Numbered from the stretch's first letter, positions 36,642 through 44,906 are shown. The stretch: DNA of 64,000 nucleotides from Fibrella rubiginis (GCF_017353185.1 NZ_JAFMYV010000019.1:1-64000); one strand, 5' to 3'. Numbers and translations: made by a program. Notes: generated from the sequence alone by a model not told the origin.

Positions 36642-37031
36642 TTACCGTCGGGGGGGATTGATGAGCGAACGAATCGCGGCAAAGGCGTAGAGATCGGCTT
36701 TGCGGAAAAAGGTGGCTTTGGCCACGTGAATAACGGATAGTGCCGAAGGTTCAACACTAAGCGTCAGTATGGTAGGCGTAAAAACGGAAACAGACTGACC
36801 CGCCGTTGGCAGGTTATGGTGATTGTGCCGGGGGTGTTTCTGGTGTTCAGAATTGGCCCCGTAGTGCATAACCAGGAAGTCATATAGCCCCAGGTGAACG
36901 TCGGTCTGGCGATGTTCCTGATAGTGATTAACCAGCTCAACCCACCGTGCCGACTGGTCAATACCAAAGCCAGGAAGCAGGTTGCTGCCCAGTATGAGGT
37001 GTACCAGTAAGATAGCTACGATGGATTTCAT
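36642..37031 (-). CDS. Small periplasmic His-rich protein of the metal-efflux locus
   Basis: 129 residues: signal peptide (MKSIVAILLVHLILGSNLLP), a helix (WVELVNHYQEHRQTDVHLGL), a His cluster HQKHPRHNHHNLP near residue 68, and a beta-rich tail. Proteins of this kind precede CzcCBA-type operons in Bacteroidota and may bind metal in the periplasm (inference). The frame starts with TTG at 37043; the ATG at 37031 fits the signal peptide. Confidence 0.68.
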   Translation of the reverse strand: MKSIVAILLVHLILGSNLLPGFGIDQSARWVELVNHYQEHRQTDVHLGLYDFLVMHYGANSEHQKHPRHNHHNLPTAGQSVSVFTPTILTLSVEPSALSVIHVAKATFFRKADLYAFAAIRSLINPPRR

Positions 37032-37170
37032 CACCCAGTTCAATTTATCTGCTTAACGAATCGCTCAGTTGAAAGTTTCGCCACTACCCACAGCCTGCCT
37101 AATTTGTATCGATTCGAGATTGGAAACGGATGAATCAGTACGCTGGCTTAAACAGGACTGCTGACCTCTT

Positions 37171-38598
37171 TTACTTCGCCCAGATACCCCGCGCTTTTCC
37201 CGACACCAGCTTATCGGCCTGAATAGTACCGAGAACCGTGCCAAATAGCAGTGAGATCGACGAGGCCATGATGATGCCTTTACTGCCGTGGCCAAGGTTA
37301 CGCCCAAAGTAAACACATAGCGGAATGTTAATAATGGCCCCCGCCACGGCGGTGAAGAGTTGCAGTTTCACTTTGCCGAAGCCGTTTAGCACCGTGACCG
37401 TAATGTTGTTCCAGCAGGCAATAAGCACAAAAATGGCCATCAGCGCGTTCAGCGACCAAGTTGTTTTGAAACTGTCGCCCAGCCAGATCTGGTACACGTA
37501 GCCCGACATCAAAAACATGATCAGTACGGTGCCGAAGATCAGGAACCAACTGCGTTGCATGCGCCGGTAGGCCGATTGTACCCACGCCATGTCATTTTTG
37601 GCGTAAGCTTCCGTGAAGGCCGACCAAAACGGTGAGATGATGACAGTAAACAACGAACTGACAGCATTGTAATACCGAAACACAACGCTGTATTCAGTTA
37701 CGGCTTTTGGGCCGAACAGCTTGGAAATGATGACGTTGTCGGTGGAGAAAATGATGACACCAGCAACTTGAATGATGAAAAATTTCAACCCGAGGTTCAT
37801 CAGTTTCGGGCGGGTACTAAAATCTATAGCCTTAAAAGAAGGCGCATAATCGCGCAGTTGAGTCCGGTAGTAATAGATGCTGAAACCAAGGATGATGACA
37901 ACCGGCACGATGGCTGTTACGATGGCTACCGACAGCAGGTTGTTGTAACCACCCAGCGTTAACACCCAGATTCCCAATACCAAACCTACATTGACAACAA
38001 GGTAAATAAGGTTCGACAGGGCCGTCTGTTGCAAGGCCATCAGGACCGATGATACTGCGTCGAGAACTAGCTTCATGCAGAATCCCGCCAGCGTAATCAG
38101 CACCAGCAGGCTTACGTAGCTGTCTGACAACCGGAAATTGAGTACAGATTTCCAGTGAATGACGTAGATCAGCCCAGCGGCCAGCGCCAGAAACCCGAAC
38201 TGAATAACCGTAAACAGCAGATAGGCTGTGCTAACGTAGGCCCGACCAGTCGTGTTATCTCCTTTGGCAACGGCCTCGCTCAGCCGGTTGCGCAGCCCAT
38301 TGCCCAGTCCGATATCAAAAAACGAGGCAAACGTGACCAACGAGCTGATGGCTGTCCAGATACCATACTTCTCTTCTTTGAGTAGCTCCAGCGTAATTCT
38401 TACCAGAATAAACGACAACGAAACGTTGCCAATCTTCACCAACACACTGGCAATTGAATTTTGGAGCGCCCGGCGGCTTCGGGGGTGAGCCGACTGCACC
38501 GCCGAAATGCGGTTCGTTACCCAGAGAAATGGCTGACGAATAAACTTCACGAAAGAACGGCAGGTCTGTTGAAGGCTGATTGTTGTACAAACATACAT
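37171..38598 (-). CDS. Polysaccharide flippase (Wzx/MATE-like)
   Basis: About 475 residues, 12-14 membrane helices, polysaccharide biosynthesis family: LVKIGNVSLSFILVRITLEL, LVTFASFFDIGLGNGLRNRL (the DxGLGxxLRN signature), FFIIQVAGVIIFSTDNVIIS and WSAFTEAYAKNDMAWVQSAY. It should move lipid-linked sugar units across the inner membrane, but no glycosyltransferases are next to it. The frame opens at 38646 and would overlap the gene at 38628; the ATG at 38598 avoids this. Confidence 0.82.
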   Translation of the reverse strand: MYVCTTISLQQTCRSFVKFIRQPFLWVTNRISAVQSAHPRSRRALQNSIASVLVKIGNVSLSFILVRITLELLKEEKYGIWTAISSLVTFASFFDIGLGNGLRNRLSEAVAKGDNTTGRAYVSTAYLLFTVIQFGFLALAAGLIYVIHWKSVLNFRLSDSYVSLLVLITLAGFCMKLVLDAVSSVLMALQQTALSNLIYLVVNVGLVLGIWVLTLGGYNNLLSVAIVTAIVPVVIILGFSIYYYRTQLRDYAPSFKAIDFSTRPKLMNLGLKFFIIQVAGVIIFSTDNVIISKLFGPKAVTEYSVVFRYYNAVSSLFTVIISPFWSAFTEAYAKNDMAWVQSAYRRMQRSWFLIFGTVLIMFLMSGYVYQIWLGDSFKTTWSLNALMAIFVLIACWNNITVTVLNGFGKVKLQLFTAVAGAIINIPLCVYFGRNLGHGSKGIIMASSISLLFGTVLGTIQADKLVSGKARGIWAK

Positions 38599-38627
38599 TG
38601 CGCAACTGGACCGCAAAAGTACGTAAC

Positions 38628-39947
38628 CTACGCTGGATATTGCCATTCGCCCCGGTAAGCACGACTAAGTAGGGTATTGGCTTCCGGGTCATTTACAACC
38701 TGCTGTTTGTCGCCATCCCAGGCAATACTGCGACCTACTTTGAGCGATAACATACCAAGCAGGGCCATGTTAGTCGACCTATGACCGATTTCAATATCGC
38801 AAATGGGTGGCCGGTTGGTACGGATAGCGGCCATAAAATCGGCCCAGAGCGCACGAATATTTTGATCGTCTGGCTTATCAAGCTGGGCTGGCTGGTGAAT
38901 AACGGGCTTTTTCACGTCGGCGGGGTAGAACGTCCAGCCGTCGAGCCAGCCCATGTGAAAGGTACCTTCTGTGCCGTAGAAGTAACAGCCCACGGCCTGG
39001 TTGGGGTCTGTCTTTTCGGCGTTGTTACCCGCAAAGTTCCGGTGTTCCCACACGGCGGTGAAGCTTTCAAACTCATACGTCGCTACCTGGTGGTCGGGCG
39101 CGTCGGTGTTGTCGCGGCGAATGGCCCGACCTCCGGTGGAGTATATCTTGCGGGGGGCTTTTTCGTCGGTCCACCACAAAATCTGATCCATCCAGTGAAT
39201 CCCCCAGTCGCCCAGAGTACCGTTGGCGTAGTCGAGGTAGTTGCGAAAGCCGCGCGGATGCATGGTGGGGTTGTAGGCCCGCAGTAGGGCCGGACCGCAC
39301 CACATGTTCCAGTCCAGGTCTTTGGGTGGCTCTGCGTCGGGTGTTTTTTCGCCTGCACCACCGCCGTAATACACAAACGCCCGCACCATACCGATTTTTC
39401 CCGCTTTCCCTGACTTCAGAAAATCCATGCCCGATACGTTGTGCGGCGATACCCGCCGGTGCGTACCCACCTGACACACCCGCCCCATTTTCCGGGCTGT
39501 GCGCACCATGGCTTTACCCTCGTTGATGGTGTGGCCAATGGGTTTTTCCACATATACGTGCGCCCCGGCCTGCATGGCAGCGATGGCAATGAGCGGGTGC
39601 CAGTGGTCGGGCGTAGCCACAATGACTACGTCCGGTTTTTCGGTGGTGATCAATTCACGGAAATCGCGGTAGCGTTTGGGGCGGTCGGCGGTGAGCTTGG
39701 TTAGCTCCGTTTCGGCCTTGCGCAGTTGGGCCGCATCTACGTCGCACAGGGCTACGAGTTGGGCGGGGTGTTCGGTGTTGGTCAGCGCTGTTCGTAGAAT
39801 GTTCATGCCCCACCAGCCCGATCCAATCAGGGCCAGCCGGTATTTCGGGGCCTTTTTGGGAGTGATGTAGGCCCGCACCTGAAGTGGGTCAGTAATAAGT
39901 GCGGCACTCGCCAGCGTAGTAGCTTTGAGAAAATCAGCGCGATTCAT
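38628..39947 (-). CDS. Gfo/Idh/MocA oxidoreductase with N-terminal signal-like sequence
   Basis: 439 residues. An N-terminal NRADFLKATTLASAALI resembles a Tat-type leader without a clear RR (FLK follows NRAD), typical of the secreted Gfo/Idh/MocA group. Then YRLALIGSGWWGMNILRTAL, VVIVATPDHWHPLIAIAAMQ, the EKP signature YVEKPIGHTINEGKAM, YANGTLGDWGIHWMDQILWW and the C-terminal Bac5-type region. It probably acts in the periplasm with tightly bound NAD(P). The substrate is unknown. It is separated from the oxidoreductases at 21-24 kb and is only distantly related to them. Confidence 0.86.
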   Translation of the reverse strand: MNRADFLKATTLASAALITDPLQVRAYITPKKAPKYRLALIGSGWWGMNILRTALTNTEHPAQLVALCDVDAAQLRKAETELTKLTADRPKRYRDFRELITTEKPDVVIVATPDHWHPLIAIAAMQAGAHVYVEKPIGHTINEGKAMVRTARKMGRVCQVGTHRRVSPHNVSGMDFLKSGKAGKIGMVRAFVYYGGGAGEKTPDAEPPKDLDWNMWCGPALLRAYNPTMHPRGFRNYLDYANGTLGDWGIHWMDQILWWTDEKAPRKIYSTGGRAIRRDNTDAPDHQVATYEFESFTAVWEHRNFAGNNAEKTDPNQAVGCYFYGTEGTFHMGWLDGWTFYPADVKKPVIHQPAQLDKPDDQNIRALWADFMAAIRTNRPPICDIEIGHRSTNMALLGMLSLKVGRSIAWDGDKQQVVNDPEANTLLSRAYRGEWQYPA

Positions 39948-39960
39948 GAAGGGTAAAATA

Positions 39961-39992
39961 GGCTTCCGGCTTCTGTTTACTGTCTTCTGTCA
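39961..39992. repeat. Quasi-repeat tract resembling one arm of the inverted-repeat family
   Basis: GGCTTCCGGCTTCTG followed by TTTACTGTCTTCTGTC is built of 7-nt TTCTGT/TTACTGT-type units like the arms of the intergenic inverted repeats, but no complementary arm is found nearby. Confidence 0.4.
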
Positions 39993-40068
39993 ATCAGCCA
40001 ATTCGTATGGCTTCGCCCATAACCCGCTGAACCGGCGTTATCTGCGCGATCCGGTCCCTTTTAAAGCA

Positions 40069-41265
40069 TTACTTTTTCGCCTGCCCCAATACGCGCAGCA
40101 GGTTGCCGCCCCATATTTTAGCGATGTCTTTCTCAGAATAGCCCCGCTTGACCAGTTCGGCGGTGAGGTTTTCGATCTGACTCACGTCTTCGAGTCCGTT
40201 CACGCCCCCGCCCCCGTCGAAATCGGAGCCGATGCCCACGTGGTCGATGCCGACGAGCTTCACAATATGGTCTATGTGGTTCACGATGTCGCCCAGGCTG
40301 GCGCGTTCTGACGCATATACCTGCTTTAACGAATCGGTTTGTGCTTTCTGCCGGTCCTTTTGAGCCTGTGTTTGTGCTTTGCCCAGGCTCGACATACGCA
40401 GGCTGGTCATGGCCTGTCGGTGCGCGTCGGAGGGTTTGCGGAGGTAGTCGCTTACAAAATTGACCTGCACCACCCCGCCTTTAGCGGCCAGGGCCTTAAT
40501 CATGTCGTCGGTCATGTTGCGGGGAAAATCGCAGAGGGCGCGGGCGTTCGAGTGCGAGGCAATCATGGGTGCCTTCGAGAGCGCCAGCGCGTCATAAAAC
40601 GTTTTGTCCGACACGTGCGAGATGTCGATCATCATGCCGAGGCGATTCATTTCGGCCACGACCAGCTTGCCAAACGGACTAAGGCCATTGTGCAGCGGCC
40701 CGTCGGGGTCAGTAGCCGAGTCGGCGATGTTGTTGTTGGCAAAATGCGACAGCGTGATATAGCGGCATCCCAGGTCATAATAGGTTTTCACCAGGCTGAG
40801 GTCTTCGCCCACGGGGTAGCCGTTTTCCATACCGATGAATATAGCGCGTTTGCCTGCCTTCTCGATCCGGTAGGCGTCGGCCGCCGAAAGGGCCAGTTCA
40901 GCCATATCGGGGTACTTTTTCAGGGCGGCGTTGATCAGCGCAAACTGATTCAGGGCATTGCGCTTGGCCTCGGCATGACCTTCGGGCGTGCGGGGACCCT
41001 GGGCGGTGTAGACCGCAAAAAACATAGCGTCCATGCCTCCGGCTTTCATACGCGGGAAATCGATCTGCGACCCGTCGGCTTTAGTATCGTGCGTTTTGCC
41101 CACGTCGAACCCCTCTTTCTGAAGCATAATGGGCGCGTCGGCGTGGGTGTCGAGCGTCAGGATGCGCTGGTGCAGTTTAGCTACCTTTTTGTCGGGCGGA
41201 CCGGGCGCAAATGCCAGCAGGAGCGAGGCGGTTAGTCCGGTGATCAGACGTGCGGCGTGATTCAT
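40069..41265 (-). CDS. Membrane dipeptidase (peptidase family M19)
   Basis: 398 residues with a signal peptide (ARLITGLTASLLLAFAPG). Zinc-site motifs of renal dipeptidases are in order: HxD in LTLDTHADAPIML, E in FIGMENGYPVG, H in MIDISHVSDKTF, H in MIASHSNARALCD, and DHVGIGSDFDGGGG. GYSEKDIAKIWGGNLLRVL closes the domain. It hydrolyses dipeptides in the periplasm or at the surface. The frame extends upstream to 41427 through inverted repeat 8; the ATG at 41265 begins the signal peptide and is chosen. Confidence 0.9.
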   Translation of the reverse strand: MNHAARLITGLTASLLLAFAPGPPDKKVAKLHQRILTLDTHADAPIMLQKEGFDVGKTHDTKADGSQIDFPRMKAGGMDAMFFAVYTAQGPRTPEGHAEAKRNALNQFALINAALKKYPDMAELALSAADAYRIEKAGKRAIFIGMENGYPVGEDLSLVKTYYDLGCRYITLSHFANNNIADSATDPDGPLHNGLSPFGKLVVAEMNRLGMMIDISHVSDKTFYDALALSKAPMIASHSNARALCDFPRNMTDDMIKALAAKGGVVQVNFVSDYLRKPSDAHRQAMTSLRMSSLGKAQTQAQKDRQKAQTDSLKQVYASERASLGDIVNHIDHIVKLVGIDHVGIGSDFDGGGGVNGLEDVSQIENLTAELVKRGYSEKDIAKIWGGNLLRVLGQAKK

Positions 41266-41341
41266 GATGATGAGTTGGTTGTATGCCGGTAAGTTACGAA
41301 ACCCCCGCTCTCCCGGCCGAAACTTTCCCCTATAACAGGCA

Positions 41342-41462
41342 GTTGTTCGTGAAAGAGTGATAGAGCGAAAGAGTGAGCGAAAGTTGCTTACGCCAGCGTA
41401 AACCTTGTATAAACAACTTTGGCTCACTCTTTCGCTCTATCATTTTTTCACTCTTTCACAAC
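41342..41462. repeat. Inverted repeat 8 between divergent dipeptidase and ubiE genes
   Basis: The inner arm parts (TGATAGAGCGAAAGAGTGAG and its complement) are about 29 bp with one mismatch, and the outer parts (TGAAAGAGTGA, GTTG) also pair with an insertion. Next to the left arm lies the small palindrome TTACGC-CA-GCGTAA. The right arm ends directly before the ubiE ATG, so the hairpin is in the ubiE leader. Confidence 0.78.
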
Positions 41463-42197
41463 ATGGCCGTACTCCCCTACAAAGACAAAGACACCTCTAA
41501 GCGCGAGCAGGTGGCCGAAATGTTCGACAGCATTTCGCCGAAATACGATTTGCTGAACCACGTGCTCAGCGGTGGTATCGACATCCTGTGGCGGAAACGG
41601 GCCATTCGTGAACTGCGCAAAGCGTCTGCTACACCTCCCAAACGCATCCTCGACATTGCTACCGGCACCGGCGACTTTGCGCTGGAAGCCCTGGCTCTGA
41701 AGCCGGATAAGATCGTGGGCATGGATATTTCAGAGGGTATGCTATCCGTTGGGCGGGAGAAAATGAAGCAGCGCGGCGTGGATCAGATCATCGACATGCG
41801 GTCGGGTGATTCGGAAGGATTGCCCCTGCCAGACAATGATTTCGATGCCGTCATCGTTGCTTTTGGTGTGCGTAACTTCGAGAATTTGCAAAAGGGCCTC
41901 ACCGATATGTGTCGTGTGACGCGCCCCGGCGGTACCTGCGTTGTGCTGGAATTCTCGAACCCGCGCCAGTTTCCGTTTAAACAAGTATACGGTTTTTACT
42001 CCCGGACTATCCTGCCGCTGGTGGGGCGCATGGTCAGCAAAGACGCGTCGGCTTATACCTACCTGCCCGAATCGGTGCAGGCTTTTCCCGACGGTCCCGA
42101 TTTTCTGCGCATCTACGAAGCCGCCGGATTTACCAACACCAAATGGATACCGCTCACCTTCGGCGTCGCGTCGATTTACATTGGCCACAAACCCTGA
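41463..42197 (+). CDS. ubiE: Demethylmenaquinone methyltransferase (UbiE/MenG)
   Basis: 244 residues, SAM-dependent methyltransferase for the last step of menaquinone synthesis. Motifs: MFDSISPKYDLLNHVLSGGI, ILDIATGTGDFALEAL (motif I), GMDISEGMLSVGREKM, FEFSNP-type LEFSNPRQFPFKQVYGFY, and AYTYLPESVQAFPDGPDFLR, the UbiE signature. The frame opens at 41373; the ATG at 41463 (MAVLPYKDKD) is the usual start. It is followed by porT, whose frame overlaps its end. Confidence 0.93.
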   Translation: MAVLPYKDKDTSKREQVAEMFDSISPKYDLLNHVLSGGIDILWRKRAIRELRKASATPPKRILDIATGTGDFALEALALKPDKIVGMDISEGMLSVGREKMKQRGVDQIIDMRSGDSEGLPLPDNDFDAVIVAFGVRNFENLQKGLTDMCRVTRPGGTCVVLEFSNPRQFPFKQVYGFYSRTILPLVGRMVSKDASAYTYLPESVQAFPDGPDFLRIYEAAGFTNTKWIPLTFGVASIYIGHKP

Positions 42198-42967
42198 CCA
42201 GTTACCTGAACCCCTCGTTTTTTTCTGCCAGGTTAAATCGTAGCCGACTAACAATCCTGGCGATGCTGTTGCTGATGGCAGCGCAAGCGGCCACGGCCCA
42301 ATCATCGACATACAAGTATATTCGGAAATACAAGGAAGATTACGACCTCAAGCCTATTCACTTCGGCTTCTATTTTGGCCTGCCCACCACCCGCTACGGC
42401 CTGACGTACACCCCCAACTTTGCATCGGCAAACGGTAGCGTTACCGACCCCAACCCCATTGTCAGGATCACATCGCCCAACAACACGGGCCTGCTGCGGG
42501 TGGGCTTCCTGGTCAACGCCTTCCTCGACGATAACTTCGACCTGCGTACCAACCCCGGCATTTCCATTATCAGCCGGTCGATCAACTACACCTACGCCGA
42601 CGGCACCGAGAAAGCGAACCTGATCGAATCGGCCTGGGTGGAACTGCCCTTGCTGCTGAAATACAAGTCGGCGCGGCGGGTCAACTCACGCATGTATCTT
42701 ATTGGCGGGGCATCGTTGGGGATCGAAACCAACCGCAAGCGCCGCGAAGACGCCAGCCTGGGTTTGCCCAACACGGCCAGCACCGACTTCTCGCTGGAAT
42801 ATGGTATTGGGTTCGAGCAATTTCTGGAATATTTCAAATTTGCCCCGGAACTGCGTTTCTCACACAGCCTCGTCAATGCCTTTAAAGGCAGCACGGCTAC
42901 CCCCGCCACCACCAACATTCAGCGCCTGACCACCCACACCGTAACGCTCTACCTCAATTTCGAGTAG
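42143..42967 (+). CDS. porT: PorT-like outer-membrane beta-barrel protein (T9SS-associated)
   Basis: Signal peptide (SRLTILAMLLLMAAQ, ending ATAQ) and an outer-membrane barrel: KPIHFGFYFGLPTTRYGLTY, TGLLRVGFLVNAFLDDNFDL, LIESAWVELPLLLKYKSARR, and YLNFE at the end. This is the pattern of PorT family proteins, and ubiE-porT adjacency is familiar in Bacteroidota. PorT is needed for type IX secretion in related organisms. The start is doubtful: the only upstream ATG (42143) lies inside ubiE and gives a very long N-terminus, while the ATG at 42263 leaves a signal peptide without positive charge. A CTG between them is possible. Confidence 0.72.
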   Translation: MDTAHLRRRVDLHWPQTLTSYLNPSFFSARLNRSRLTILAMLLLMAAQAATAQSSTYKYIRKYKEDYDLKPIHFGFYFGLPTTRYGLTYTPNFASANGSVTDPNPIVRITSPNNTGLLRVGFLVNAFLDDNFDLRTNPGISIISRSINYTYADGTEKANLIESAWVELPLLLKYKSARRVNSRMYLIGGASLGIETNRKRREDASLGLPNTASTDFSLEYGIGFEQFLEYFKFAPELRFSHSLVNAFKGSTATPATTNIQRLTTHTVTLYLNFE

Positions 42968-43065
42968 CGCGTAAACGACGGACGAACAGACCCTGGGCCT
43001 ATCGCTGCAAACTAATTGAGCGCCAACGGCTTGCAAAATACTTAGCCTTTTTTTGCCTCAGGCCT

Positions 43066-43097
43066 TGCAAAACGCCCCTTCACCCCCCTATATTTGC
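43066..43097 (+). promoter_or_regulatory. Promoter of the tRNA-Val gene
   Basis: TTG (43066-43068), 21-nt spacer, then TATATTTG (43090-43097): a full match to the Bacteroidota -33/-7 consensus, 34 nt upstream of the tRNA. Confidence 0.75.
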
Positions 43098-43131
43098 ACC
43101 ACCAAACGACGAAAGAAGGGCGGCAGTAAAA

Positions 43132-43206
43132 GGGAGTTTAGCTCAGTTGGTTCAGAGCATCTGCCTTACAAGCAGAGGGTCGGGGGTTCGAATCCCTCAA
43201 CTCCCA
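43132..43206 (+). tRNA. tRNA-Val (anticodon TAC)
   Basis: 75 nt. The acceptor stem GGGAGTT pairs with AACTCCC and A is the discriminator. The D arm (GCTC...GAGC), the anticodon arm CTGCC-TTACAAG-GCAG with anticodon TAC, and the T arm with GGTTCGAATCC are all present; CCA is not encoded. Its 3' half is the target site of the integrative element. Confidence 0.92.
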
Positions 43207-43207
43207 C
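43161..43207 (+). repeat. attL: 47-bp direct repeat (tRNA-Val 3' half)
   Basis: Positions 43161-43207 are identical to 53295-53341 and span the anticodon arm to the first base after the tRNA. This is the core attachment site left by integration. Confidence 0.88.
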
Positions 43208-43218
43208 GTTGAAAATCA

Positions 43219-43249
43219 AGCACTTAGCAAATATGTTAAGTGCTTTTTT
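43219..43249 (+). terminator. tRNA terminator, copy inside the element
   Basis: AGCACTTA and TAAGTGCT (10-nt loop) followed by TTTTT. A near-identical hairpin stands after attR at 53355-53384. Confidence 0.8.
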
Positions 43250-43255
43250 GCTTTT

Positions 43256-43276
43256 GGTTTAAGCTATGGTTTAAAC
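43256..43276 (+). promoter_or_regulatory. Putative recombinase arm site, left end (GGTTTAAG-N4-GGTTTAAAC)
   Basis: GGTTTAAG, CTAT, GGTTTAAAC. The same arrangement with spacer TAAT stands at 53159-53179 at the other end of the element, between the integrase start and attR. Matching direct repeats at both ends in the same orientation fit arm-type integrase or excisionase binding sites. Confidence 0.65.
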
Positions 43277-43304
43277 AACGTTTTCCTTTCTCTGATATAA
43301 TGAC

Positions 43305-43526
43305 ATGAGAATAGAAACCACATTGACAGAATACGTTATCCGACTTGATCGCGCTGCGTTCACGGCTGATGAAATCGAACGACTTATGCGTATGCTTCAA
43401 CTTAGAGAGTTGGCGGGACGTTTGAAGGGTACGGCTCAGGAAGCAGACGATCTAGCTAATGAACTAATGCAAAGTTGGCAGGATAGCCAGACTGACCCAA
43501 CAAACATCTTACCCAACGCACACTAG
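43305..43526 (+). CDS. Orphan antitoxin-like protein, paralogue of the one at 53418
   Basis: 73 residues: EYVIRLDRAAFTADEIERLM, LAGRLKGTAQEADDLANELM, then a loose polar tail. Most residues are identical to the 72-residue protein at 53418-53636, which precedes a PIN-domain toxin. Here no toxin follows; the next gene is on the other strand. It lies just inside attL after the tRNA terminator. The role as antitoxin is inferred from the partner of its paralogue. Confidence 0.7.
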   Translation: MRIETTLTEYVIRLDRAAFTADEIERLMRMLQLRELAGRLKGTAQEADDLANELMQSWQDSQTDPTNILPNAH

Positions 43527-43580
43527 CGCTTAAGGATGTCGTTTTCTCCCTAAACTAGGCGCAAGGTGGTAGGAGCAAGA

Positions 43581-43606
43581 AAAAACCCCGACACATAGCC
43601 AGGGTT
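43581..43606 (-). terminator. Weak terminator of the 131-residue protein gene
   Basis: On the minus strand AACCC and GGGTT are separated by 13 nt and followed by TTTT, downstream of the stop at 43634. The stem is only five pairs. Confidence 0.4.
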
Positions 43607-43633
43607 CGTTCATTATAGCCTGATAGGTACTTA

Positions 43634-44029
43634 CTACTGGTCGTGTTCCAGCTCAGCGATGGCCGCCAATAACAGCGTTTCTAACTCGCTGTTGATTGCG
43701 TCGTCCTCTGCCAGCCATACGGCGCAATTGTCGGACGAATCAGCCTTTCTAATTCTTTTGTCGTTGTCATTACGCTTGTCGATCAACCGTTCTAGTATTT
43801 CCCCGTCGAAGGTGGCGGTAATGTCGGGGTGGGGTGTTACTTCTCGTAGTTTCAGCAATTGTTCTTCCACGTCCCAGACCAGATCATCTATTTGTATTTC
43901 CATAAACTCAATCGCCTGATAGTCCTTTGGGTCTTTGCTCTCAGCGAGCCAGCGAACAAACACCTTTCGGGCGGCAAGTAGAGTATTTAAGTCGTGGGCT
44001 ACGTTTGAGAGATTGTTAGATTTTGACAT
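43634..44029 (-). CDS. Element protein of unknown function, acidic and helical
   Basis: 131 residues, predicted mostly helical and acidic (KDYQAIEFMEIQIDDLVWDV, EEQLLKLREVTPHPDITATF, ILERLIDKRNDNDKRIRKAD, ELETLLLAAIAELEHDQ). No signal peptide, membrane helix or known motif. The spacing of charged residues suggests a coiled coil or small helical bundle. Confidence 0.6.
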   Translation of the reverse strand: MSKSNNLSNVAHDLNTLLAARKVFVRWLAESKDPKDYQAIEFMEIQIDDLVWDVEEQLLKLREVTPHPDITATFDGEILERLIDKRNDNDKRIRKADSSDNCAVWLAEDDAINSELETLLLAAIAELEHDQ

Positions 44030-44374
44030 GGCTAGTTATTGTCCCGTTTAAAGGCATTCGGTTAGTCCTGTGCCGTTGGGGACAGTGCAATGAAAAGAAA
44101 CCAAACCGACACCTACAAGTCAATAATTTTCAACATCAGGTTTCTTGCTGCCTTTTGCTGCATACCCATTTTATGGGCTGATTTATTCCCATAGGGGTTA
44201 TGCCCGTCGGTGCTATTATCCTTCTGTTCTGTAGTCCACCAAATGCAACAAAAAGTAGTTTATTTAACGGTCATCTTTTGTGTTTATCTCCCATGTTCAC
44301 TGCACAAAAAGCCCGTTGGTATCGGCGTCATCAATCGCTTAAAACGAGATGACAATATTTTCATGTAAGCTACC

Positions 44375-44402
44375 GGGGGGTATTTGGGGTCAGGGGTGCG
44401 GG
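44375..44402 (+). other. G-quadruplex motif A
   Basis: Runs of 6, 4, 4 and 3 G separated by loops of 5, 3 and 3 nt satisfy the G3+N1-7 rule. Confidence 0.6.
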
Positions 44403-44561
44403 CTTTCTGGAACGGGGGGCTAACCCTACAATTTGGCTATCAGCGAAAAAAAACCAACTAAAATTTACAAATAAGGCTGTTTTGCTAATGTGCTTATACG
44501 GCTGATAATCAACGAACTGTAGTAGTCTCGTGCGGGCGCGTTGGGGGTGTTGCGTTGATGT

Positions 44562-44595
44562 GGGGAGTTGTGGGGGGAATAGAAGGGGAAAGGGG
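44562..44595 (+). other. G-quadruplex motif B (four tetrads)
   Basis: Runs of 4, 6, 4 and 4 G separated by loops of 6, 7 and 3 nt; a further GGGGG lies 14 nt upstream. A four-tetrad motif is rare by chance in this base composition. It is 26 nt upstream of the -33 element of the next gene. Confidence 0.65.
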
Positions 44596-44620
44596 TAGTA
44601 TCTGGCTCTGATCAAATTTA

Positions 44621-44649
44621 TTGTTGCGTACGGACAGAATGTATATTAG
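44621..44649 (+). promoter_or_regulatory. Promoter of the two-helix membrane protein gene
   Basis: TTG (44621-44623), 18-nt spacer, TATATTAG (44642-44649), 15 nt before the ATG at 44665. One mismatch to TAnnTTTG. Confidence 0.5.
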
Positions 44650-44664
44650 CGAAAATTCCGCCCG

Positions 44665-44904
44665 ATGCTCTCCGCCCGACAACTCCAGCGTTTGTGCCTG
44701 CTGACCATCCTGATCTGCCTGCTGCTGCTACTGGCGGGTGGGGTCGGCAGCTTCCTCTACAGCCAGAAGCTGTGGTGGTACCACGACAAGAGCGACACCC
44801 TTGTCTCGCAGCTCGACCTCTTCAACCACTTGGCGAAAGACACCCTGCGTATCCTGCTCGTCATCGCCGTTATCGGCGCGGTCTACCTCGCCAAAAAGGA
44901 ATAA
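44665..44904 (+). CDS. Small membrane protein with two helices
   Basis: 79 residues: a first helix (LCLLTILICLLLLLAGGVGS), a middle segment (WWYHDKSDTLVSQLDLFN), a second helix (TLRILLVIAVIGAVYLA) and the tail KKE. Both ends are probably cytosolic. It is the only convincing plus-strand gene in the interior of the element and has its own promoter and terminator. Size and topology would suit a holin or an immunity or exclusion protein, but nothing in the sequence decides this. Confidence 0.62.
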   Translation: MLSARQLQRLCLLTILICLLLLLAGGVGSFLYSQKLWWYHDKSDTLVSQLDLFNHLAKDTLRILLVIAVIGAVYLAKKE

Positions 44905-44906
44905 AG

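Larger units (their letters stand above)
44030..44664. other. 635-bp non-coding region of the element with G-runs
   Basis: No gene I can support. It contains two G-quadruplex-like tracts on the plus strand, a promoter for the 79-residue membrane protein at its right end, and two tiny frames (about 44090-44194 and 44243-44368, 34 and 41 codons) that I cannot support as genes. This is the largest gap in the element and a candidate place for a replication origin or transfer site. Confidence 0.5.

Noticed and set aside
44090..44368. Two short plus-strand frames of 34 and 41 codons in the element's non-coding region
   Set aside because: Too short, no ribosome-binding or promoter support and no recognisable family.
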